A stretch of DNA of 64,000 nucleotides from Bacteroidales bacterium. GTDB taxonomy: Bacteria; Bacteroidota; Bacteroidia; Bacteroidales; UBA10428. The notes below the pieces were generated by a model that saw nothing but the letters and a program-made list of their open reading frames with translations, did no database searches and was not told the origin of the DNA. Location of the stretch: contig JAFGKY010000066.1 in assembly GCA_016928305.1 (NCBI GenBank), forward strand, positions 1-64,000, in the 5' to 3' direction. The position numbers and the translations under genes were made by a program. Shown piece by piece: positions 8,194-17,535 of this stretch (within the stretch, counting starts at the first letter, position 1; each line of letters opens with the position of its first letter).

Positions 8194-10995
8194 ATGGCGC
8201 CATCTTTCAAATATCGTTACAATCCTGAAAGCGCTTTACTTTTGTTATTCCTGCTTTTCTCACCATGCCTCCATGCAAACAAAGGCATCCGGCCTGTGCA
8301 CCTGAAATGTGATTATAGTGAAAACCCCACAGGTGTTGGACATATTCCCTCTTTCAGCTGGGAATTGCTTTCTGACGAACGTAACCAGGTACAAACTGCA
8401 TACCAGATCCTGATAACAGAAAATCACAGAAATATTGACAAAAATATCGGAGAAACATGGAATTCAGGGAAAGTAATTTCCGATGAATCCATCCATATCC
8501 GGACAGATAAGCTGAATCTTAGAGCCGGAACGGCCTACTATTGGAAGGTTAAGGTATGGAACAGGAATGATATTGAGTCCGATTGGAGTGCACCAGCAAA
8601 GTTTGTCACTGCTCTTTTTGACACAGCCGATTGGGATAACGCTCAATGGATATCCCATGAAAATATGCCTGATTCATTAATGCTTGTTCCCGGTATTCAG
8701 CCCTGGGGCAGAGATGTCCGGCATATGGCAAAGAAACGGGCGGTTGTGCCCTTATTCAGGACTGAATTCAATATCAAAAAGAAAATTCAATCAGCTTATT
8801 TACATATAAGCGGATTAGGACATTATAAGGCAACAATTAACGGTATTCCGGTCAGTTGTGACTTTCTTTCTCCGGGATGGACGCATTACCAGAAAACCTG
8901 CCTTTACAATACTTATGAGGTAACTTCGGTTTTAAAAAGAGGAAGAAATGCACTGGGTGTCATCGTGGGGAACGGTTTTTACAACATCAGCAACGAACGT
9001 TACCGTAAGCTGCTGATCACATACGGAATGCCTAAGATGATCGCCAAGTTACAGATCAATTTTGCCGACGGAACCTCAAAGACGGTGGTTTCTGATACCA
9101 ACTGGAAATCAGCCCCATCTCCGGTTACATACAGCAGCATATACGGAGGGGAAAATTATGATGCCCGTATGGAACAGAAACGATGGAACAAACCCCGGTT
9201 TGACGATACAAACTGGAACAAGGTTTTCCTTGCCACGCATCCGGGTGGCCGGCTGACCGCAGAGACCACTTATCCGGTAAAAACCATGGAATGCTTTGAT
9301 CCACTAAAGATTACACAAACTGGTAAGGATACGTTTCTATATGACTTTGGCCAGAATGCTTCGGGTATTATTTTTTTCCAGGTTAACGGAAATAAGGGTG
9401 ATACCATACGTTTATGGCCCGGTGAACTGATCCATGAAGATGGTCGTGTCGATCAGGGAGCAACCGGTAAACCGTATTATTATGAGTACATACTTAAAGG
9501 TGATGGTTCGGAAACCTGGAGACCACTTTTTACTTATTACGGATTCAGATACGTTCAGGTTGAAGGGGCCCATCCTGCCGGTTATGAGTCAGAAAGTATG
9601 AAACCGGAAATTGAGGTCATGCGCTTTTTGCACACATATAACTCAGCTCCTCACACCGGCAGTTTTGATTGTTCAAATCCTTTGTTCAATAAAATTGACA
9701 CCCTTATCCGTTATGCCATTCAAAGCAATTTGCAGAGTGTAATGACCGATTGTCCCCACCGTGAAAAACTGGGATGGCTCGAACAGACATACCTTATGGG
9801 AGGATCGGTTCAATTCAATTATGAATTATATCACCTGTACCGCAAACTGGTTGATGACATAATGGACAGTCAACGTAAAGACGGACTTATTAGCAGCATT
9901 GCTCCTGAATTTGTTGTGTTTGCCGGTGACTTCACCGACTCACCTGAATGGGGAAGTGCAATTGTGATTCTTCCCTGGCTATTTTATCGATGGTATGGCG
10001 ATATTTCCGTTATGAAAAAGGCATGGCCGGCTATGGTCAGCTATGTCAAATACCTCGACAGCAAAGCAAATGACAACATACTCTCCTATGGATTAGGGGA
10101 TTGGTACGATCTGGGACCGGAACGTCCCGGTTATGCACAGTTATCACCAAAGGCTTCCACAGCAACAGCCATATACTATTTTGATTATAAGTTACTTTCC
10201 GAAATGGCTACCCTGTTATACAAGAAGGAAGAAGCAATAGCGTTCCATCGGAAGGCTCAGGAGATCAAGCAGGCTTACAACAAACTACTCTTTAATCCCG
10301 AAACCTATATGTATGCCACCGGCAGCCAGACTGCCATGGCTATTCCATTATCCATGGGCTTGGTATATGAATATTATCACGCCGGGGTGCATAGCAATCT
10401 GGTCGATTCCATTGTTGCAAACGACAAAGCCATAACAGCAGGCGATATCGGATTTCATTATCTGATTGACGCATTGACCAAAGACGGCAAATCACAGCTT
10501 ATCTATGAAATGAACAACCGTGACGATGTTCCGGGATACGGATACCAGATAAAACATGGAGCTACTGCATTAACCGAATCATGGCAGGCATTACGGGGCG
10601 TTTCAAACAATCACCTCATGCTGGGACATATCCTGGAATGGTTCTATACCGGATTGGGGGGTATCGGTCAGGAAGAAAACTCGGGTGCATATAAAATGAT
10701 AATTATTAAACCCGCCTTTATAAAGGGACTTGATGAAGTCAGGACTCGTTACCATACACCTTACGGTTATGTCAAAAGCGAATGGAAGAATACAGGAACT
10801 GCACTGGAAATGCATATTGAAATACCTGTTAACACAGAAGCAACTGTTTATCTGCCTGTCACTGATATTTCCAGGATAATTGAGGGTAATCGTTACCTGA
10901 AAGAATTACCTAAAATAAAAATCCTTGGCACGGAACAAAATCAGCTTAAAGTAAAAATCGGTTCGGGAAACTATAATTTTATGATCATCAAATAA
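8194..10995 (+). CDS. Alpha-L-rhamnosidase, GH78, full length
   Basis: 933 residues with a signal peptide (hydrophobic run about 14-26, ending CLHA). Order: an Fn3-like N-terminal domain beginning RPVHLKCDYSENP, carbohydrate-binding sandwiches with GLGHYKATING and GNGFYNI, then the (alpha/alpha)6 barrel. The catalytic cluster is DCPHREKLGWLEQ with D519, E524 and E530; the likely base is E795 in GATALTESW. The C-terminal sandwich is intact. Compared with the truncated GH78 at the window start, this copy has E524 where that one has Ser, so the two probably differ in substrate. It is the last gene of the first operon, 31 bp after the beta-helix gene. Confidence 0.95.
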   Translation: MAPSFKYRYNPESALLLLFLLFSPCLHANKGIRPVHLKCDYSENPTGVGHIPSFSWELLSDERNQVQTAYQILITENHRNIDKNIGETWNSGKVISDESIHIRTDKLNLRAGTAYYWKVKVWNRNDIESDWSAPAKFVTALFDTADWDNAQWISHENMPDSLMLVPGIQPWGRDVRHMAKKRAVVPLFRTEFNIKKKIQSAYLHISGLGHYKATINGIPVSCDFLSPGWTHYQKTCLYNTYEVTSVLKRGRNALGVIVGNGFYNISNERYRKLLITYGMPKMIAKLQINFADGTSKTVVSDTNWKSAPSPVTYSSIYGGENYDARMEQKRWNKPRFDDTNWNKVFLATHPGGRLTAETTYPVKTMECFDPLKITQTGKDTFLYDFGQNASGIIFFQVNGNKGDTIRLWPGELIHEDGRVDQGATGKPYYYEYILKGDGSETWRPLFTYYGFRYVQVEGAHPAGYESESMKPEIEVMRFLHTYNSAPHTGSFDCSNPLFNKIDTLIRYAIQSNLQSVMTDCPHREKLGWLEQTYLMGGSVQFNYELYHLYRKLVDDIMDSQRKDGLISSIAPEFVVFAGDFTDSPEWGSAIVILPWLFYRWYGDISVMKKAWPAMVSYVKYLDSKANDNILSYGLGDWYDLGPERPGYAQLSPKASTATAIYYFDYKLLSEMATLLYKKEEAIAFHRKAQEIKQAYNKLLFNPETYMYATGSQTAMAIPLSMGLVYEYYHAGVHSNLVDSIVANDKAITAGDIGFHYLIDALTKDGKSQLIYEMNNRDDVPGYGYQIKHGATALTESWQALRGVSNNHLMLGHILEWFYTGLGGIGQEENSGAYKMIIIKPAFIKGLDEVRTRYHTPYGYVKSEWKNTGTALEMHIEIPVNTEATVYLPVTDISRIIEGNRYLKELPKIKILGTEQNQLKVKIGSGNYNFMIIK

Positions 10996-11012
10996 AGACA
11001 TGGATTATTATG

Positions 11013-11040
11013 AAAGATCAAAGATCAAAGATGAAAGACT
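11013..11040. repeat. Heptamer tract AAAGATC, 4 units
   Basis: Two AAAGATC units followed by AAAGATG and AAAGACT, directly after the GH78 gene. The reverse complement (GATCTTT) is the same unit as in the tracts at 42553 and 44163. Confidence 0.8.
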
Positions 11041-11069
11041 TAGGGTACAGACTACTGGCGACAGTATAC

Positions 11070-11167
11070 AGCATTCAGCATTCAGCATTCAACCTACTGT
11101 CTGCTAACTTCTAACTACTAACTTCTAACTTCTAACTTCTAACTTCTAACTACTAACTTCTACAACA
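11070..11167. repeat. In-register heptamer tract, 14 units, ending at a start codon
   Basis: Units in strict 7-bp phase: three AGCATTC, then AACCTAC, TGTCTGC, eight TAACTTC or TAACTAC, and TACAACA. The ATG at 11168 is the very next base, so the tract forms the whole leader of that gene. Confidence 0.9.
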
Positions 11168-12268
11168 ATGATCCCCCTGAAACTCCCATCAATATTTATC
11201 ACCGCATTCTCCTTAATGATCTCAGCCTGCCATAAACCCCTTCCCGAAATGGTGCCCGATAATGTGATGAAACAGGTGTACCATGAAATCAAAACCCCGT
11301 ATAAATACGGGCTCATCATGGTTCCTGACAGCAATTCTTATAAAATAGACTGTCCCACGATCTTCAGAAAAAACAACCAGTGGTTTATGACTTACATTGT
11401 TTTTGACGGTCGCGGATATGAAACCTGGTTAGCGGAAAGCAATAACCTCATCGACTGGGATATTAAGGGAAAGATATTGCAATTCAGTGATTCAACCGAA
11501 TGGGATATGAATCAGAAAGCCGGGTACCCTTCCCTTATAAGCTATAAATGGGGTGGCTACTATTCGATCAATTCCTGGAATGGGAAATACTGGATGAGCT
11601 ATTTTGGAGGGAATTCACGTGGTTATGAAAGAGGTGTGTTATCCATTGGAATCGCTTATACCGAAAAAGATCCTACCACCGCACACAAATGGCAGCGGAT
11701 AGAGAAACCTGTAATCATGCCTAATGATTCAGATGCACGCTGGTATGATAACAGCACCCTTTACAAAAGCTCCGTTATCCGGGATGAAAAGAAGTTAACG
11801 GGTTTTCCGTTCGTGATGTTTTACAACGCCCGCGGTGACAGTGTCAATCCGGCCAAAGGCGCAGAACGCATCAGCATGGCCGTATCGAATGATATGGTCC
11901 ATTGGAAGCGCTTTGGCACCGAGCCGGTTATTAATCATCATAAAGGCATTTCAGGCGATGCCGTCATTCAAAAGATCGGGAAGGTATATGTGATGTTCTA
12001 TTTCGGGGCATTCTGGCCCGATCAGAATGCAGCAGCTTTTAACCGCTTTGCCTGTTCGTATGACCTGGTGCACTGGACTGACTGGACAGGTCCGAATCTG
12101 ATCGAGCCTACGGAAGAATACGACAGGCTTTTTGCCCATAAATCATGCATAATAAAACATAAAGGCATTATTTATCATTTTTATAACGCCGTTGATAAGA
12201 AAGGGAACCGTGGCATTGCACTGGCAACCTCAAAGCAGATAGGAACAAGCAACATCAAATTCAAATAA
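11168..12268 (+). CDS. Lipoprotein with five-bladed beta-propeller glycosidase fold (GH43/GH32-like)
   Basis: 366 residues with a lipoprotein signal (SLMISAC, lipid Cys about 19). Repeated short blocks typical of the five-bladed propeller clans follow: DCPTIFRKNNQWFMTY, then GYETWLAESNNLIDWD, RISMAVSNDMVHWKRFG and FACSYDLVHWTDW. The Asp of DCPTIF is where GH43, GH32 and related families carry a catalytic or substrate-binding acid. I cannot place it in one family; GH43, GH117 and GH130 are all possible. It follows the GH78 gene by 172 bp filled with heptamer repeats. A palindromic element lies just after its stop. Exo-glycosidase activity on an arabinose- or galactose-type end group is a guess. 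Confidence 0.7.
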   Translation: MIPLKLPSIFITAFSLMISACHKPLPEMVPDNVMKQVYHEIKTPYKYGLIMVPDSNSYKIDCPTIFRKNNQWFMTYIVFDGRGYETWLAESNNLIDWDIKGKILQFSDSTEWDMNQKAGYPSLISYKWGGYYSINSWNGKYWMSYFGGNSRGYERGVLSIGIAYTEKDPTTAHKWQRIEKPVIMPNDSDARWYDNSTLYKSSVIRDEKKLTGFPFVMFYNARGDSVNPAKGAERISMAVSNDMVHWKRFGTEPVINHHKGISGDAVIQKIGKVYVMFYFGAFWPDQNAAAFNRFACSYDLVHWTDWTGPNLIEPTEEYDRLFAHKSCIIKHKGIIYHFYNAVDKKGNRGIALATSKQIGTSNIKFK

Positions 12269-12278
12269 GAAACCCTCA

Positions 12279-12326
12279 GACACCCCGAAAGGGTACCCCC
12301 ACCCACCCCCACCCTGCCAGGGTGTC
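12279..12326. repeat. REP-like palindrome after the propeller gene
   Basis: Outer arms GACACCC and GGGTGTC enclose a C-rich core with CCCCGAAAGGGTACCCCC. The same element, inverted and lacking one short duplication, occurs at 17479-17515. It sits between converging genes and may end transcription from both sides. Confidence 0.75.
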
Positions 12327-12394
12327 AAGGGTGTCAACCTATAATATAACAACAGAGCCTTAAATTATAGTGTACCAGGGCTGAAAACCGAGAT

Positions 12395-13345
12395 TTACTT
12401 ATAGGTGCCGAAAGCCATGACCGGCGAACCCGGAAAGGCAAGGGCATTATCCGTATGCCCGATAATTATGCCGTCTGCAAGAGCAGATATTGTCTCAATA
12501 TGTTTTCCAAAAGCATTATACACCCTAGCTATTTTTTGACCTTTTGTAACCATCTCACCGGGTTTTTTTATAAACCTGATTATTCCGCTGGTTGAACTTA
12601 ATGGCAAACTGGAATATCTAAATACAGTGTTTCCAACCTGCTTAAGGATCGGATATTGGTAATAATCTGCATTATCAGGTACCATTCCCAGCCTCATCAG
12701 AATATTCCAGATCGCACTAATCCCGATCTGAATATTCTTTTCATTGATAATAAATGACTCGCCCAATTCAAGTACTATAGCAGGGATATTCTGTCGGGTG
12801 AGATTGAATGTTAACGAAGAATGAATTTTCTCTGTGTCTTCTATCTGCAACAAGCCGGTCATTCCTGAATAATAAAGAATAGCCTGGTCAACTTCCCGGT
12901 TGCTTGAGGGATCATTCAATACATAGGGGATGGATTTGTTCCAGTCATTATGAAGATCAATAACCAATGAGGGTTTTGAATTCAAAATGTAATTAAAGAT
13001 TTTTGAAGCAATCCTTTCTCCCAGAGAACCTCTTTCATCACCAGGAAAAGACCTGTTAAGGTCCTCTTTTGAGATAGCAATATTTCTGGAAACCGTTTCG
13101 AAACCAAAAGGATTCATCAACGGAAAGGCCAGCACACTCCCCTTTAGAAGGCTATTTTTTAGTTTCTTAAACAATTCATGAATCACCACGGTACCTCCTA
13201 TTTCATCGCCATGCATACAACCTGTTAACCAAACAGTTGGGCCTTCCATATCACTTTTTATTGACATGAAGGGAATCCTTCTTCTGGAGAGGTCTGAACC
13301 TGTAAGGATTTTAATAAAGGAATAATGTTGTTTTATCCCGGGCAT
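12395..13345 (-). CDS. Succinylglutamate desuccinylase/aspartoacylase family zinc hydrolase
   Basis: 316 residues, no signal peptide, so cytoplasmic. Zinc ligands of the AstE/AspA (M14-like, COG3608) family are present: H45 and E48 in GCMHGDEIGG and H132 in DLHND; the NPFGFETVSRN segment also matches. The C-terminal beta domain ends with a lipoyl-like run (KKPGEMVTKGQKIARV), usual for the COG3608 branch. Members hydrolyse N-acyl amino acids or similar amides. It is transcribed divergently from the KamA-like gene, which also belongs to amino acid chemistry, so the two may share a pathway; that is inference. Family is secure, substrate unknown. Confidence 0.88.
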   Translation of the reverse strand: MPGIKQHYSFIKILTGSDLSRRRIPFMSIKSDMEGPTVWLTGCMHGDEIGGTVVIHELFKKLKNSLLKGSVLAFPLMNPFGFETVSRNIAISKEDLNRSFPGDERGSLGERIASKIFNYILNSKPSLVIDLHNDWNKSIPYVLNDPSSNREVDQAILYYSGMTGLLQIEDTEKIHSSLTFNLTRQNIPAIVLELGESFIINEKNIQIGISAIWNILMRLGMVPDNADYYQYPILKQVGNTVFRYSSLPLSSTSGIIRFIKKPGEMVTKGQKIARVYNAFGKHIETISALADGIIIGHTDNALAFPGSPVMAFGTYK

Positions 13346-13432
13346 GGGTTAAAAATATAACAACCAAATTTATACTTTGTTTAGGGGATTTTATCCATGC
13401 ATCAAAAAAATATATTGCATTAATTTATGAAC

Positions 13433-13486
13433 ATACCCTGACAGGGAATACTACCCTGCCGGGGTATTCACTCCCTGTCAGAGTAT
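13433..13486. repeat. Double palindrome between the desuccinylase and KamA genes
   Basis: Outer arms ATACCCTGACAGGGA and TCCCTGTCAGAGTAT pair with one mismatch around an inner pair (ATACTACCC / GGGGTATT). It is similar in style to the element at 12279 but a different sequence. No gene is visible in the 299 bp gap. Confidence 0.75.
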
Positions 13487-13502
13487 TTTATTGCTTTTTT
13501 AT

Positions 13503-13510
13503 TAAATTTG
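13503..13510 (+). promoter_or_regulatory. Likely -7 box for the KamA-like gene
   Basis: TAAATTTG matches the Bacteroidota TAnnTTTG box, 134 bp before the ATG at 13645. No convincing -33 element was seen at the usual spacing. Confidence 0.45.
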
Positions 13511-13644
13511 TATTTGGGCATATTGGAATAAGTCCCTGTTTATCCCGTATTAAGTAAAATTAACCGGGCATCCTTCTCGAATTATTTGCATATCATATAT
13601 TATTTCCTCATTATGGGAATAATGAATCTTGAAAACACTCAACC

Positions 13645-15837
13645 ATGGCAGCCTATCCACAATTAGATCAGATTGCAATAACGGTGAAAGCCCATAAACT
13701 GCTTAAACAATTATTGAAAGAAAATCCGAAACTGGATGAAATTATGCGTAGTGCCCGCAATGAAACGGAAGCGTTGATCGGAGTAAGAAACTGGCTAATG
13801 GCCGACCTGAAAGGCAGAAGAGATGCATATCGTTTTTACAGGTATGAGGTCCGTGGGCGTGAAGCATTTGAAAAACTCAACTGGAAAGACTTTGCAATCA
13901 TAAGAATACTGGATTATATTGATAATGCCGGGAAAGAGTATGAAGATCTGAACTTGAGGGGCGAAGTTGCCGTGAGTAATCCCCTTAAAATGATATGGCT
14001 GGCGGTTACTCATGGTACCGGTGGTGCCAAGCCTGCATTTTTCAAGGACATGTTATACCTATTCAGGCAATACAGGGGTGAATATAAATGTGAAATGCCT
14101 TTTAGGGAAATGATAGAAGAATGGATGGACAGGTATCCTTCCGGACTCGATCCGCGCATCGTAAAACTCAGGGAAGAAAACCGCGAAAGGATAATCAATA
14201 TCCTTATTGATAAAATTGACAAAGGTGAAATAAGCAATTCCCAATATCAATTCACCGGGAAAATGTCGCAGGAACAAAAGTTCTTACAAGTACTGGAATG
14301 GTGGGAAGATTACAGGTTTCATCTGAGATTTGCCATTCGTTCTCCTGAATTGCTCAACGAATTACTCGGAAATTCTCTCGATCCGGATACCATGAAGATT
14401 CTGTATGAAGCTAAAGAAGCCGGTATTCCATTTTTTATCAATCCCTATTATTTATCCCTTCTGCATGTTAGGGTACCCTATTTTGCTATTGGGGCCGATT
14501 TAGGTATCCGTTACTATATCTTATACAGTAAACAACTTGTAGAGGAATTCGGCCACATCATTGCCTGGGAAAAAGAAGACAAGGTGGAACCCGGGAAACC
14601 CAATGCAGCGGGATGGATTCTTCCAACGCATCATAATGTGCACCGGCGTTATCCTGAGGTTGCTATTTTAATTCCTGCCACTATGGGACGTGCCTGTGGC
14701 GGACTGTGTGCTTCATGCCAGAGGATGTACGATTTTCAGCGGGGTAATCTGAATTTTGATCTTGACAAACTTAAACCCACAGAAACATGGGATGAACGAT
14801 TAAAAAGCATTATGGAATACTGGGAAAAGGACACCCAACTCAGGGATATCCTTATTACCGGCGGAGATGCATTAATGAGCCAGAATAAATCTCTGCAGAA
14901 AATTCTGGACGCTACTTATCAGATGGCCTTAAATAAAAGAAAGGCCAATGACAAAAGAAGAGATGGTGAAAAGTATGCAGAGATCGTCAGGGTAAGGTTA
15001 GGCACAAGAATACCGGCTTATCTGCCTCAACGGGTTACACCAGAACTGACAGGCATATTAAAAAATTTCAAATCCAGGGCATCTGAAATTGGTATTAAGC
15101 AATTCCTGATCCAAACGCATTTTGAATCGCCTATGGAAATTACGCCTGAAGTTGAACAGTGTGTGAAACAGCTTATTTCAGCAGGCTGGACAGTAATCAA
15201 CCAGCATGTATTTACTTCTGCCTCCTCACGCAGAGGGCACACAAATAAATTAAGACAGGTGCTGAATGACATAGGAATTCTTACCTACTATACATTCACG
15301 GTGAAGGGCTACATGGAAAACAACTTTAATTTTGCCACCAATGCAAGAGCTGTGCAGGAGCAGGTAGAAGAAAAAGTGATCGGGCTGATTCCCGAAAAAT
15401 ATCTTGACAGCATCAGGGAGTTCCCATTGGATGCAGAACATATGGTTGAAAACATTAATGACCTTCGCAAAAAGGCGGCTATCCCTTTTCTGGCCACTGA
15501 CCGCAATGTATTGAACCTGCCCGGAGTCGGCAAAAGTCTTACATACAGGGTTATTGGCATCACCCGGTATGGAAGGCGTATTCTGGAATTCGACCATGAT
15601 GCGAACCGCAATCACAGTCCCATTATTCATAAGATGGGTAAAGTAATCATTATAGAATCCAAATCCATAAGCGAATACCTGCAACAGCTTGAAGATATCG
15701 GGGAAGATATTACCGAATATGAAAGCATATGGGGCTATTCCATTGGAGAGACCGAACCAAGAATGTCAGTTTATGAATATCCTGATTACGATTTCAATGT
15801 TATGAAAGAAATGACAAACCTGGAAATAGAGGCCTGA
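13645..15837 (+). CDS. KamA-family radical SAM protein (lysine 2,3-aminomutase-like), long form
   Basis: 730 residues, against roughly 400-470 for ordinary lysine 2,3-aminomutase. The first 300 or so residues are an extra helical region of unknown role. The radical SAM cluster is C351-x3-C355-x2-C358 (CGGLCASC); ITGGDALMSQ follows, as in KamA. The expected PLP lysine is K630 in LPGVGKSL, corresponding to the family's PGGGGK motif. It therefore has the parts to shift an amino group using SAM, [4Fe-4S] and PLP. The substrate might be lysine or another amino acid; the N-terminal extension suggests it is not a standard lysine enzyme. Cytoplasmic, single gene with its own promoter. Confidence 0.88.
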   Translation: MAAYPQLDQIAITVKAHKLLKQLLKENPKLDEIMRSARNETEALIGVRNWLMADLKGRRDAYRFYRYEVRGREAFEKLNWKDFAIIRILDYIDNAGKEYEDLNLRGEVAVSNPLKMIWLAVTHGTGGAKPAFFKDMLYLFRQYRGEYKCEMPFREMIEEWMDRYPSGLDPRIVKLREENRERIINILIDKIDKGEISNSQYQFTGKMSQEQKFLQVLEWWEDYRFHLRFAIRSPELLNELLGNSLDPDTMKILYEAKEAGIPFFINPYYLSLLHVRVPYFAIGADLGIRYYILYSKQLVEEFGHIIAWEKEDKVEPGKPNAAGWILPTHHNVHRRYPEVAILIPATMGRACGGLCASCQRMYDFQRGNLNFDLDKLKPTETWDERLKSIMEYWEKDTQLRDILITGGDALMSQNKSLQKILDATYQMALNKRKANDKRRDGEKYAEIVRVRLGTRIPAYLPQRVTPELTGILKNFKSRASEIGIKQFLIQTHFESPMEITPEVEQCVKQLISAGWTVINQHVFTSASSRRGHTNKLRQVLNDIGILTYYTFTVKGYMENNFNFATNARAVQEQVEEKVIGLIPEKYLDSIREFPLDAEHMVENINDLRKKAAIPFLATDRNVLNLPGVGKSLTYRVIGITRYGRRILEFDHDANRNHSPIIHKMGKVIIIESKSISEYLQQLEDIGEDITEYESIWGYSIGETEPRMSVYEYPDYDFNVMKEMTNLEIEA

Positions 15838-15869
15838 TATTCAGGTATGGCTTCAGGCTTTTAGTTTTA

Positions 15870-16730
15870 CTATCTAATATAAATGCATTCCTTTTCAATG
15901 ACTTCTCCATTCTGAATATCAATAAAAACATTCATGGATGAACCATATTCATCAATTATGGCATATCCTATTTTTTTGCATAGCTTATTATATATAATCC
16001 AATATCCTTCTATGCTCAAAACATCAGGTATGGATAACACGGTATTATCATCCTGAAAGTATGTTCTTGCCCTGCTTTTCAATTCAACATCAGGCAGCTT
16101 CTGACGTATGGCATCCAGGTTTTTATACCATACCGGAATTTTCATGAAGTTTATTTTGCTCGTATCTCCTTCCAGTTCAGCTGTAAAATATGGATATTCG
16201 AGGGTATCATTGTGGAATGTTTGTGTGCAGTTGGCCTCAAACCATTTTATTTTATGAATTCCCCCAGCACATTTATTTATACGGAACATTTCATTATTCT
16301 TCTGGAAAAATCCCAGGCTAAGAAACAATTCATCCAGTCTTGCCTGTATCTGATCATCAACAGGACCCCAGTCACCTGACTTTGCCTGCCTGTAATCGCA
16401 ATAGGTCAAATAGGCTAGTTCACCGTTTTCATCTATCCAAATAATGATGGACTGATCTTCTGAATTAATAAATTTCTTACCGCCAGTTATCCAGTCAATG
16501 CCTCCCATACTTACACCTTCCCATGTCGGAAGTGTATTATCCGAAAAGCTGAAAGGACTCAGTGATAATAAGCAGGCAATGCTGTCAACCATCTCATTAT
16601 CCGTTAACATAAAAAAATCAACCGGTTCCGGATCTGTGTATGCCTTATCGTCATTCGTATTCTCTTCACAACCAATTATTACAAGAAATAAAGCAAAAAA
16701 ACCGAGTACTATAAAAACGTTCCTTTTCAT
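15870..16730 (-). CDS. Hypothetical lipoprotein
   Basis: I do not recognise the family. I start it at 16730 because MKRNVFIVLGFF begins a clean lipoprotein signal ending VIIGC; the longer frame up to 16772 adds 14 polar residues before the signal. The mature protein is acidic near the N-terminus (EENTNDDKAYTDPEP), then about 250 residues of mixed secondary structure without membrane segments. The end (YAIIDEYGSSMNVFIDIQNGEVIEK) looks like a small beta domain. Tail to tail with the KamA-like gene. Confidence 0.72.
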   Translation of the reverse strand: MKRNVFIVLGFFALFLVIIGCEENTNDDKAYTDPEPVDFFMLTDNEMVDSIACLLSLSPFSFSDNTLPTWEGVSMGGIDWITGGKKFINSEDQSIIIWIDENGELAYLTYCDYRQAKSGDWGPVDDQIQARLDELFLSLGFFQKNNEMFRINKCAGGIHKIKWFEANCTQTFHNDTLEYPYFTAELEGDTSKINFMKIPVWYKNLDAIRQKLPDVELKSRARTYFQDDNTVLSIPDVLSIEGYWIIYNKLCKKIGYAIIDEYGSSMNVFIDIQNGEVIEKECIYIR

Positions 16731-16869
16731 ATCATAACTCATTTTGTTCTTATGAATAAGATGAAAAATCATATGTTTTAGTTGCGTCGGCCTTGCAAAC
16801 AGAAACTTACCGTAATAAGGCTAACTCTATTACCCCTGTGTTCTATCAATCTGGTATATCTCCATACAT

Positions 16870-17265
16870 TTATTTTTTAATTACTTTCTGTCTTAACACC
16901 AGCGCTATAATAAAAACAGAGGTATTCAATATGAATGCGACCCAGGCAAACGGATTATGATACATATATACAACTGACAAAACACCAGCTACTAAAAGAA
17001 ATGTGCTTATTATCAATATCGGAATCGTCAAGATCACATACGATTCAACAATCCTGATCATTACTAAGATCAAAATACCGTTCACTATAAAAAAAGTACC
17101 GCATATTAAACTCATGTAAGTCATTGCTTTCAAAGTACCGGGACTTAAACATGATAGTCCACCCCGGATAAGCGGCATATATGTCGCAACATCATGTATA
17201 ATCCCTAAAATCAGTATGGCCACAGCCACAACTTTTCCAATGGAAATAAGTCTATTGGTTTTCAT
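16870..17265 (-). CDS. Small integral membrane protein, four predicted helices
   Basis: 131 residues. Four hydrophobic segments lie at about 9-27, 46-68, 75-97 and 102-125, separated by short loops, with a basic C-terminus (RQKVIKK). No motif that I recognise. It lies 139 bp upstream of the lipoprotein gene on the same strand. Confidence 0.65.
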   Translation of the reverse strand: MKTNRLISIGKVVAVAILILGIIHDVATYMPLIRGGLSCLSPGTLKAMTYMSLICGTFFIVNGILILVMIRIVESYVILTIPILIISTFLLVAGVLSVVYMYHNPFAWVAFILNTSVFIIALVLRQKVIKK

Positions 17266-17478
17266 ATAAATAGGCTTTATAACGTATTAATTCTACTAGG
17301 AATAATTACAGATTTAACGAAAAAGATAATCAGTAATGATATTTCTGGAGACAAATTTAAGATTTAATTCATTTGACCTTATTTCCATATATTAACAGCC
17401 AGCGCCTATATAACACTTCTGGTTTATTGAATTTTATTTCCCCATAATTCTTTGATGATCTTCGCCATAAATTTCCGA

Positions 17479-17515
17479 ACACCCTGGCAGGGTGGGGGTA
17501 CCCTTTCGGGGTGTC
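17479..17515. repeat. REP-like palindrome, inverted copy of the 12279 element
   Basis: Reverse complement reads GACACCCCGAAAGGGTACC, then CCCACCCTGCCAGGGTGT, the same as 12279-12326 without a short duplicated C-rich segment. It lies 20 bp past the stop of the serpin gene and may terminate it. The rest of the gap 17266-17535 shows no gene. Confidence 0.75.
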
Positions 17516-17535
17516 ATCCTATAAAATGTTTATTT

